From Lachnospiraceae bacterium (GTDB taxonomy: Bacteria > Bacillota > Clostridia > Lachnospirales > Lachnospiraceae): 5,145 bases of DNA. Numbering within the stretch: position 1 is the first letter of the stretch; every line of letters begins with the position of its first letter. Below, piece after piece: positions 1 through 5,145 of the stretch. Position numbers and translations under genes: made by a program. The DNA is taken from positions 1-5,145 of the forward strand of contig JAJQIE010000255.1 of assembly GCA_021199395.1 (NCBI GenBank), in the 5' to 3' direction. The notes under the pieces are model-generated. The model did no database searches. It saw only the letters and a list, made by a program, of their open reading frames with translations, and had not been told where the DNA came from.

Positions 1-2082
1 ATGTTAAAGGAAAGAGAAGAAAAACAAAATGTGGGAATTTCACGCCGTGATTTTCTGAAGGGAACAGCGGCGGGGGCGCTTGGCGCAGCTGCTGCCGGAA
101 TTCTGGGCGGCGGATTGACGGCGTTCGCTGAGGAATCGGGTACCTATGTTCCGGGAACATACAGCGCGACGGCGCAGGGAATCGGGACAGTGACGGTTAC
201 CATGACCTTTGACGCGGAGAGTATTACAGATGTTGAGGTGGATGTGTCTGAAGAGACGGAGACTATTGGCGCACTGTATGGCGAGGATCTGGCGCAGCAG
301 ATTATGGATGCGCAGGATTCTGACATTGATGGTATCAGCGGCGCGACCACCACGTCTACCGCTGCGGCAAAGGCGGCTGCGGCATGTATTGCCATGGCAA
401 AGGGCGAGAGCGTAGAGATTTCATCCAATGAAGCTTCCTCCGAGTATGAGGTTCCGGATTCGCTGACAAAAGAAGAGGTTGAGGCATCTGACTGTGAGCT
501 GGGCGCTGTGACTCCGGATGAGACGAGGGACTACGATGTGGTAGTCGTAGGCGCTGGAGCGGCCGGAGTCCCGGCTGCAGGCTTTGCGGCTGAGGCGGGG
601 GTATCCGTGGCTCTGCTCCAGAAAGAATCCAGCGTGGTTTCGCAGGGAAACTGCGGCTCGGCGATCATCAAATCAAAATCGACCGAAGCGGGTATCTGGA
701 AGTGGGTGCACCACACGAATGGCCTGGATGACTGGCGTGCGGATACGAAGCTGCTCAAAGCATACGCGGATAATTCCGAGGAGGCTCTGATGTGGTATCT
801 GAACCGTGCGGGGCTGACGTCTGAGACAGAGTATGGCGACGGATCAAAGGTGGATGACAATGAGAACTGCAGTGAGCTGTTGAATAATGGCGACGGACTG
901 TATGCTTATATGAGCACGAGCCAGGATCTGACCGGCATCTGGAGTGATCGGCTGGATAATTATGCCTATGGCGATGACCATTGCTACTTTATGGCACCCT
1001 GGATCGGACCGAAACCGCAAAATGTCGGCAATGTCCTTCAGGTTGTGCTGGACAATGTGGCAGCAGAAAATCCAAATCTGGAGATCTTTTACAATACGCC
1101 CGCGGTTCAGCTTGTCATGGACGGTGAGAAGGTAACGGGCGTGATCGCGAAGGACGCAGATGGAAAATATATTCAGTTCAACGCTTCTAAGGGCGTGATC
1201 CTCGCGACCGGCGATTATATGAACAATGACGCGATGGTAGAGCGCTGGTGTCCGGATATCGCGGATTTTGATAAAAAACAGTACCACAAGACCGGGGACG
1301 GCCATGTCCTTGCGCTCAGCGCGGGAGGAAAGATGGAACCGCTCGGTCACACAAAGATGATGCATGATTTTGATTCCGGCCTGATGTATGAGGAACCGTT
1401 CCTCTATGTAAATATGGAAGGGGAGCGTTTTACAAATGAGTACACCGGATTTGTCTATATGGGGAATATCCTGAAATTCCAGGGTCGTTATAATGGAAAT
1501 AATGTAGACGACAATCATCCGGACGGGTCAAAGGGCTGGTACTGTACGATTTATGACAGCGATTATGAGAACTGGCCGGAGGACGAATTCGTAAGCTCTA
1601 TGGTTCCGGCGGCGGCAATGCAGAAGTACATTCCGGGTGCGGTGGAGGATCCACAGGGCGTATTTACCTATCTGATCGACAGCTATTGCTGCGATACCCT
1701 GGAGGAGCTGGCCGAGAACCTGGATATCCCATATGAGACGCTCAAGGAGACCGTTGACCGCTATAACGAGCTTTGTGAGGAGGGCGCGGATGTGGACTTT
1801 GGCAAGCCTGCGAAGTTTATGCATCCGATCAAAACTGCTCCGTTCTGGGGTGTGCGCAAGCATATCCGCGTATCGGCTGTGTGCTCAGGCGTCATGATCA
1901 ATGAAAACGGACAGGCGCTCAATGCAGACGGAGAAGTGATCGAAGGACTGTACTGTGTCGGAAACCTCGGCGGCCCATTCTACGGCGGAAATGACTATCC
2001 GTTCCATCAGACCGGTCTTTCACTTGGACGCTGCTATACATTTGGGATGATTGCCGGGAAACACGCGGCGGCTTCAGAGTGA
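1..2082 (+). CDS. Tat-exported flavinylated FAD-dependent reductase (FMN_bind + FAD_binding_2)
   Basis: This 693-residue protein is predicted to reduce an unidentified organic electron acceptor outside the cytoplasmic membrane. Residues 14-20 (SRRDFLK) form a twin-arginine signal, followed by an Ala/Gly-rich hydrophobic stretch and an AFA site at 41-43, so cleavage likely precedes E44. Residues about 49-134 are an FMN-binding domain with the flavinylation motif DGISGATTT (110-118). By family knowledge, ApbE/Ftp would attach FMN to T118. Residues 177-690 are a fumarate-reductase/ketosteroid-dehydrogenase-like FAD domain: GxGxxG at 184-189, ATGDY at 402-406, TGDGH at 431-435, GERFTNE at 474-480 (R476 matches the usual proton-donor Arg) and a C-terminal GN...NDYP...FG..AG signature (654-686). 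Q207 replaces the usual ribose-binding Glu. The His and Arg that bind the fumarate carboxylates are not evident, so it is probably not a fumarate reductase. The start is the first base of the window, so its ribosome site cannot be seen, but the 13-residue n-region is normal for Tat signals. A promoter downstream suggests it is transcribed separately from scfA. Confidence 0.93.
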   Translation: MLKEREEKQNVGISRRDFLKGTAAGALGAAAAGILGGGLTAFAEESGTYVPGTYSATAQGIGTVTVTMTFDAESITDVEVDVSEETETIGALYGEDLAQQIMDAQDSDIDGISGATTTSTAAAKAAAACIAMAKGESVEISSNEASSEYEVPDSLTKEEVEASDCELGAVTPDETRDYDVVVVGAGAAGVPAAGFAAEAGVSVALLQKESSVVSQGNCGSAIIKSKSTEAGIWKWVHHTNGLDDWRADTKLLKAYADNSEEALMWYLNRAGLTSETEYGDGSKVDDNENCSELLNNGDGLYAYMSTSQDLTGIWSDRLDNYAYGDDHCYFMAPWIGPKPQNVGNVLQVVLDNVAAENPNLEIFYNTPAVQLVMDGEKVTGVIAKDADGKYIQFNASKGVILATGDYMNNDAMVERWCPDIADFDKKQYHKTGDGHVLALSAGGKMEPLGHTKMMHDFDSGLMYEEPFLYVNMEGERFTNEYTGFVYMGNILKFQGRYNGNNVDDNHPDGSKGWYCTIYDSDYENWPEDEFVSSMVPAAAMQKYIPGAVEDPQGVFTYLIDSYCCDTLEELAENLDIPYETLKETVDRYNELCEEGADVDFGKPAKFMHPIKTAPFWGVRKHIRVSAVCSGVMINENGQALNADGEVIEGLYCVGNLGGPFYGGNDYPFHQTGLSLGRCYTFGMIAGKHAAASE

Positions 2083-2122
2083 TCGCTTTTTGGACCATAT
2101 CTGTAAAATTTCATAAAAATAC

Positions 2123-2151
2123 TTTTATTTTTCGCTTTTGTGTGGTAAGAT
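2123..2151 (+). promoter_or_regulatory. Probable sigma-A promoter of the scf genes
   Basis: A good extended -10 element is visible: TG at 2143-2144, one base, then TAAGAT at 2146-2151. At 17 bp spacing lies a poor -35 match, TTTTAT at 2123-2128, inside an AT-rich tract that could act as an UP-like element. Transcription would start near 2158, giving a leader of about 50 bases before the scfA GTG. The call rests on consensus matching by eye. Confidence 0.55.
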
Positions 2152-2160
2152 ACAAAAAGC

Positions 2161-2184
2161 TGTGCGGGTGAAAAAGTCCGCATG
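2161..2184 (+). other. Small hairpin in the scfA 5' leader
   Basis: TGCGG (2163-2167) pairs with CCGCA (2178-2182). G-U pairs can extend the stem on both sides, and the loop is A-rich. It lies between the predicted transcription start and the scfA ribosome-binding site without covering that site. It may only stabilise the 5' end of the message. No riboswitch class is recognised. Confidence 0.3.
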
Positions 2185-2194
2185 TATTACAGAC

Positions 2195-2201
2195 AAGGAG
2201 G
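2195..2201 (+). promoter_or_regulatory. Ribosome-binding site deciding the scfA GTG start
   Basis: AAGGAGG is an essentially perfect Shine-Dalgarno sequence. It lies 8 bases before the GTG at 2210-2212. This spacing fixes the start at GTG and rules out reading the upstream in-frame codons from about 2138 as part of the peptide. Confidence 0.85.
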
Positions 2202-2209
2202 ACAAGACA

Positions 2210-2353
2210 GTGAAGCATATCAGGACCTTAAACACAAAGCCTTTGCAGAATACGCTGAAAAAGGGCGGATGCGGCGAGTGCCAGACATCCTGCCAGTCGG
2301 CTTGCAAGACCAGCTGTACGGTTGGCAATCAGACCTGCGAGAATCATAAATAA
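2210..2353 (+). CDS. scfA: SCIFF peptide precursor (ranthipeptide, six cysteines in 47 residues)
   Basis: This gene encodes the 47-residue precursor of a ribosomally made, thioether-crosslinked peptide. The N-terminal part, beginning MKHIRTLNTKPLQ, has the conserved leader that the maturase recognises. The C-terminal part holds all six cysteines at 21, 24, 28, 32, 36 and 43, including the family-typical CGECQTSCQSACKTSC block. In the characterised Clostridium thermocellum homologue (CteA), the maturase CteB joins Cys32 to Thr37. Both residues occur here at the same numbers, which supports the same crosslink. The start is GTG, chosen from the strong Shine-Dalgarno site and because it gives the standard N-terminus. 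There is no signal peptide. A GG pair at 19-20 directly precedes the first cysteine and could be a processing point, but this is speculative. The maturase gene follows after 89 bases. The mature product and its function are not established by the sequence. Confidence 0.96.
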   Translation: MKHIRTLNTKPLQNTLKKGGCGECQTSCQSACKTSCTVGNQTCENHK

Positions 2354-2389
2354 GGCAAGTATGAGCATAAAGTGGGCATTATGACAGAC

Positions 2390-2413
2390 AGGCAGCGAAT
2401 TTTTTCGCTGCTT
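2390..2413 (+). terminator. Intercistronic hairpin between scfA and scfB (possible leaky terminator)
   Basis: GCAGCGAA (2392-2399) pairs perfectly with TTCGCTGC (2404-2411) around a TTTT loop. A G-U and an A-U pair can extend the stem to 2390-2413. The downstream bases are T-rich but interrupted (TTCTCTGTTGTTGTTA), so it is not a textbook intrinsic terminator. It ends 14 bases before the scfB ribosome-binding site. A leaky terminator, or a 3' stabilising structure for a short scfA message, would both yield more peptide than enzyme. I infer the structure from complementarity only. Confidence 0.55.
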
Positions 2414-2427
2414 CTCTGTTGTTGTTA

Positions 2428-2433
2428 GAGAGG
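2428..2433 (+). promoter_or_regulatory. Ribosome-binding site deciding the scfB GTG start
   Basis: GAGAGG lies 9 bases before GTG 2443-2445. Upstream in-frame TTG codons at 2419, 2422 and 2437 either precede this site or sit only 3 bases from it. The maturase therefore most likely starts at 2443, which also gives the family-typical MIHQY N-terminus. Confidence 0.7.
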
Positions 2434-2442
2434 TGTTTGACT

Positions 2443-3834
2443 GTGATCCATCAGTATCAGAATAATGGATATAATATTGTGCTGGATGTCAACAGTGGCG
2501 CGGTTCATCTTGTGGACGAGGTGACTTATGAGGTGATTGCGCTGCTGGAGGCGGGCAAGACAGACAGGGAGATTATAAGTGAGCTTGCGGAGCGCTATCC
2601 GGCACAGGATATCAGAGAGGCTCTGGAAGAGTGCGGCCAGCTGAAAGAGGCGGGAGCTCTCTTTACAGAGGATATCTACGAGAAATCAATTATCGACTAT
2701 AAAGCGCGAAAGACAGTCGTTAAGGCACTGTGTTTACATATCGCACATGACTGTAATCTGGCCTGTCGCTATTGCTTTGCGGAAGAGGGGGAATATCATG
2801 GGCGGCGTGCGCTCATGAGCTTTGAGGTTGGGAAAAAAGCGCTGGATTTCCTGATCGCCAATTCCGGCAGCCGCCGAAATCTTGAGGTTGACTTTTTTGG
2901 CGGTGAGCCGCTGATGAACTGGCAGGTTGTGAAAGATCTGGTTCAGTATGGGCGCGAACAGGAAAAGCTTTATAATAAAAATTTTCGCTTTACGGTGACG
3001 ACAAACGGTGTGCTGCTTAACGATGAGATTATGGAATTCTGCAACCGGGAGATGTCAAACGTCGTGCTCAGCATAGACGGACGCCGGGAGGTGCATGATT
3101 ATATGCGCCCGTTCCGGAGTGGAAAAGGAAGCTATGATCTGGTGCTCCCAAAGCTGAAGCGGTTTGTGGAGAAACGGGCGAAGGAGGCGTCCCCGGATAA
3201 GACGTATTATGCGCGTGGAACGTTTACGCATCACAATCTGGACTTTTCAAAGGATGTGCTGCATCTGGCTGACGAAGGCTTTACACAGGTATCGGTAGAG
3301 CCGGTGGTAGCGGACGAGTCGGAGGACTATGCGATCCGAAAAGAGGACCTTCCGCAGATTTTTGCGGAGTATGACGCTTTGGCAGCAGAAATGGTGCGGC
3401 GCGAGAAGGCGGGAAACGGTTTTACGTTTTTCCACTTTATGATTGACCTGACCGGAGGCCCCTGTGTTTACAAGCGGTTGTCCGGCTGCGGTTCCGGTAC
3501 TGAATATCTGGCTGTGACGCCGTGGGGAGATCTGTATCCCTGCCATCAGTTTGTCGGACATGAGGAATACCGGATGGGAACGGTGGATGAGGGCATTACA
3601 AGACCGGATATTGTGGATCAGTTTAAGAGCTGTAATGTCTATACAAAAGAAAAGTGCAGGAATTGCTTTGCCAGGTTTTACTGCAGCGGCGGCTGTGCCG
3701 CAAATTCTTACAACTTCCACGGGACGATTCAGGATGCGTATGACATTGGCTGCGAGCTTCAGCGCAAGCGCGTAGAATGTGCGATCATGATCAAGGCGGC
3801 GCTGGCAGAGCAGTCGTCTGAGCATGACAGGTAA
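2443..3834 (+). CDS. scfB: SCIFF peptide maturase, radical SAM/SPASM thioether synthase
   Basis: This 463-residue cytoplasmic enzyme is predicted to crosslink ScfA by radical SAM chemistry, abstracting a side-chain hydrogen from threonine and forming a Cys-Thr thioether. Residues 1 to about 85 resemble the PqqD-like RiPP recognition element that binds the peptide leader. The radical SAM core carries CxxxCxxC at C104, C108 and C111 (within CNLACRYCF) for the cluster that cleaves SAM, and a GGEP motif at 153-156 for SAM binding. The C-terminal SPASM region has cysteines at 341, 349, 367, 397, 405, 408, 414, 418 and 437, enough for two auxiliary [4Fe-4S] clusters, plus C446. Length and architecture match the CteB-type enzymes. 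It starts with GTG; a longer reading from TTG 2419 would add eight residues but lies upstream of the ribosome site. It follows scfA after an intercistronic hairpin and precedes secD by 84 bases. No catalytic motif is missing. Confidence 0.96.
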   Translation: MIHQYQNNGYNIVLDVNSGAVHLVDEVTYEVIALLEAGKTDREIISELAERYPAQDIREALEECGQLKEAGALFTEDIYEKSIIDYKARKTVVKALCLHIAHDCNLACRYCFAEEGEYHGRRALMSFEVGKKALDFLIANSGSRRNLEVDFFGGEPLMNWQVVKDLVQYGREQEKLYNKNFRFTVTTNGVLLNDEIMEFCNREMSNVVLSIDGRREVHDYMRPFRSGKGSYDLVLPKLKRFVEKRAKEASPDKTYYARGTFTHHNLDFSKDVLHLADEGFTQVSVEPVVADESEDYAIRKEDLPQIFAEYDALAAEMVRREKAGNGFTFFHFMIDLTGGPCVYKRLSGCGSGTEYLAVTPWGDLYPCHQFVGHEEYRMGTVDEGITRPDIVDQFKSCNVYTKEKCRNCFARFYCSGGCAANSYNFHGTIQDAYDIGCELQRKRVECAIMIKAALAEQSSEHDR

Positions 3835-3849
3835 AGGAAGGCTGCTTCA

Positions 3850-3871
3850 CCTGTGCGCATTGGTGCTCAGG
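3850..3871 (+). other. Imperfect hairpin in the scfB-secD spacer
   Basis: CCTGTGCGC (3850-3858) can pair with GTGCTCAGG (3863-3871) around a four-base ATTG loop, with one T-T mismatch and one G-U pair. No T-run follows, so it does not look like an intrinsic terminator and read-through into secD is plausible. It may be a processing or stability element, or chance. Confidence 0.3.
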
Positions 3872-3904
3872 GCTTCCGGGAAACAGGAAAAGCTGCTCGA
3901 AAAG

Positions 3905-3910
3905 AGGAGG
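3905..3910 (+). promoter_or_regulatory. Ribosome-binding site of secD
   Basis: AGGAGG lies 8 bases before ATG 3919. A second in-frame ATG two codons later (3925) is also possible but is spaced less well. Confidence 0.8.
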
Positions 3911-3918
3911 AAACAGAT

Positions 3919-5145
3919 ATGAAAATGAATAAGAAAAACGCAAGGATTACACTTGTCGTAATGGCAGTGCTGCTGGTCTTTTTTGCTTATGTCACCGCGG
4001 TTGGTATCGGACCGACCGGAACCGGGGCGGCAAGAAATATCATCCTCGGACTGGATTTATCCGGCGGTGTGAGTGTGACCTATCAGGCGGTGGAAGAGAA
4101 TCCGACCGCTGAGGAAATGTCCGATACCGTCTATAAGCTGCAGCAGAGGGCGGACACTTACAGCAGTGAAGCGCATGTTTATCAGGAGGGTTCCAACCGA
4201 ATCAGCATTGAGATTCCGGGCGTTTCGGATGTCAACGCGATTCTGGAGGAGCTGGGGCAGCCCGGCTCGCTGGAATTTCAGCTGGAGGATGGCACGGTAG
4301 TGCTGACCGGCTCCGATATTGATACGGCTGCGGCCGCCACGCAGCAGGATGACCTTGGCAATACAGAGTATGTGGTAAGGCTGGAGCTGAACAGTGCGGG
4401 TGCGGATGCGTTTGCCACGGCGACAGAGGAAAACGTGGGAAACTATATCTATATTGTTTACAATGATGAGATCATCAGCGCACCGGTTGTCAATGAAGCG
4501 ATTACGGGTGGTACGGCTTATATTTCCGGCATGGCGGATGCACAGGAGGCGCAGGAGCTCGCTTCCTCTATCCGGATCGGCGCGCTTTCGCTCGAACTCG
4601 AAGAGATCAGCTCTAAGGTTGTGGGAGCACAGCTCGGAGAGGACGCGATCCGCACCAGCCTGATCGCGGGCGCGATCGGCATAGCAATTGTCATGATTTT
4701 CATGATCATCGTCTATGCGCTTCCGGGCGTAGTGGCAGCGTTTTCTCTGCTGATTTATATCTGCCTGACTCTGATCTGCCTGAATGCCTTTGACCTGACG
4801 CTCACGCTTCCCGGCATTGCGGGCATCATTCTGACCATCGGCATGGCGGTGGACGCGAACGTGATTATCTATGCGCGCATCCGCGAAGAGATTTCAGCCG
4901 GAAAGACCGTCAAATCAGCGATCCGGACCGGTTACCAGAAGGCGTTAAGCGCTATCGTGGATGGCAATGTCACGACGCTGATTGCCGCTTTTGTTCTGAA
5001 TATGTTAGGCTCCGGAAGTGTGAAGGGCTTTGCACAGACTCTGGCGCTTGGCATTGTGCTTTCCATGATCACGGCTCTGCTGATCTCCAGACTGATTATG
5101 ACGGCTCTCTATGAGGTCGGATTCCGGGATGAAAAGTATTATGGC
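3919..5145 (+). CDS. secD: Protein translocase subunit SecD, or SecD half of SecDF (3' end outside window)
   Basis: This membrane protein assists Sec-dependent export, using the proton gradient to help pull proteins out of the SecYEG channel. The 409 visible codons run open to the window edge. Residues about 10-30 form the first membrane segment. The extracytoplasmic domain begins with the GLDLSGG motif (44-50) and includes VLTGSDI (128-134) and IRIGALSLEL (219-228). Membrane segments follow at about 246-268, 270-291, 296-318, 350-368 and 374-397. The proton-path motif GMAVDAN (308-314) carries the conserved Asp, D312, and VDGNVTT (347-353) matches the next family motif. A319 stands where ERI(R/K)EE is usual, a modest deviation. 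The extracytoplasmic domain is much shorter than in E. coli SecD, as is usual in Firmicutes. The final DEKYYG resembles the segment joining SecD to SecF in related bacteria, so a fusion or adjacent secF is expected. The gene is co-directional with scfA and scfB and may share their transcript. Confidence 0.95.
   Translation, partial: MKMNKKNARITLVVMAVLLVFFAYVTAVGIGPTGTGAARNIILGLDLSGGVSVTYQAVEENPTAEEMSDTVYKLQQRADTYSSEAHVYQEGSNRISIEIPGVSDVNAILEELGQPGSLEFQLEDGTVVLTGSDIDTAAAATQQDDLGNTEYVVRLELNSAGADAFATATEENVGNYIYIVYNDEIISAPVVNEAITGGTAYISGMADAQEAQELASSIRIGALSLELEEISSKVVGAQLGEDAIRTSLIAGAIGIAIVMIFMIIVYALPGVVAAFSLLIYICLTLICLNAFDLTLTLPGIAGIILTIGMAVDANVIIYARIREEISAGKTVKSAIRTGYQKALSAIVDGNVTTLIAAFVLNMLGSGSVKGFAQTLALGIVLSMITALLISRLIMTALYEVGFRDEKYYG

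Noticed and set aside
844..1518. A 224-codon open frame on the minus strand
   Set aside because: It lies wholly inside the flavoprotein gene on the opposite strand, shows no recognisable domain, and reads as a shadow of a GC-rich coding frame.
2138..2209. A 24-codon N-terminal extension of the SCIFF peptide
   Set aside because: It would overlap the predicted promoter, lacks a ribosome site, and would break the family-typical N-terminus that begins exactly at GTG 2210.
2125..2328. A 67-codon minus-strand open frame over the scfA region
   Set aside because: It is antisense to scfA and its promoter, with no supporting ribosome site or known family.
3247..3825. A 192-codon open frame on the minus strand
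   Set aside because: It is fully antisense to scfB, whose motifs are intact, and has no recognisable protein features.
4394..4663. An Arg-rich 89-codon plus-strand open frame
   Set aside because: It is out of frame inside secD, and its Arg-rich composition is typical of a frame-shifted GC-rich gene.
1..5145. Mobile elements, CRISPR arrays, tRNA or rRNA genes
   Set aside because: No repeat-spacer pattern, transposase, terminal inverted repeats or recognisable RNA gene was seen on either strand.

Overview
The window looks like a chromosomal piece of an anaerobic Firmicute of class Clostridia, probably a Lachnospiraceae-like gut organism. The strongest clue is a SCIFF peptide gene (six cysteines in about forty-five residues) next to its radical SAM maturase, a pair that is close to a hallmark of Clostridia. 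The respiratory-type flavoprotein and the SecD sequence fit this assignment. The genus call is inference only.

Layout, all on the plus strand. (1) 1-2082: a complete Tat-exported flavoprotein with a covalent-FMN domain and a fumarate-reductase-like FAD domain. (2) 2083-2209: an AT-rich gap with a probable promoter and a short leader hairpin. (3) 2210-2353: scfA, the 47-residue SCIFF/ranthipeptide precursor, starting at GTG. (4) 2354-2442: a spacer with a near-perfect hairpin just ahead of the maturase ribosome-binding site. (5) 2443-3834: scfB, the radical SAM/SPASM maturase, also starting at GTG. (6) 3835-3918: a spacer with an imperfect hairpin. (7) 3919 to the window end: secD, or the SecD half of a SecDF fusion, cut off by the window edge.

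The two modules are probably independent. The flavoprotein is predicted to reduce an unidentified organic acceptor outside the membrane, drawing electrons through covalently bound FMN. The scf genes make a thioether-crosslinked peptide: ScfB binds the N-terminal leader of ScfA and links a cysteine thiol to a threonine side chain. The co-directional SecD follows without an obvious terminator, so it may be co-transcribed. The SCIFF system is a known family whose biological role is still poorly understood. I did not find a wholly new system. The most open points are the flavoprotein's altered substrate site, the intercistronic hairpin, and the lack of any dedicated protease or exporter for the peptide inside the window.
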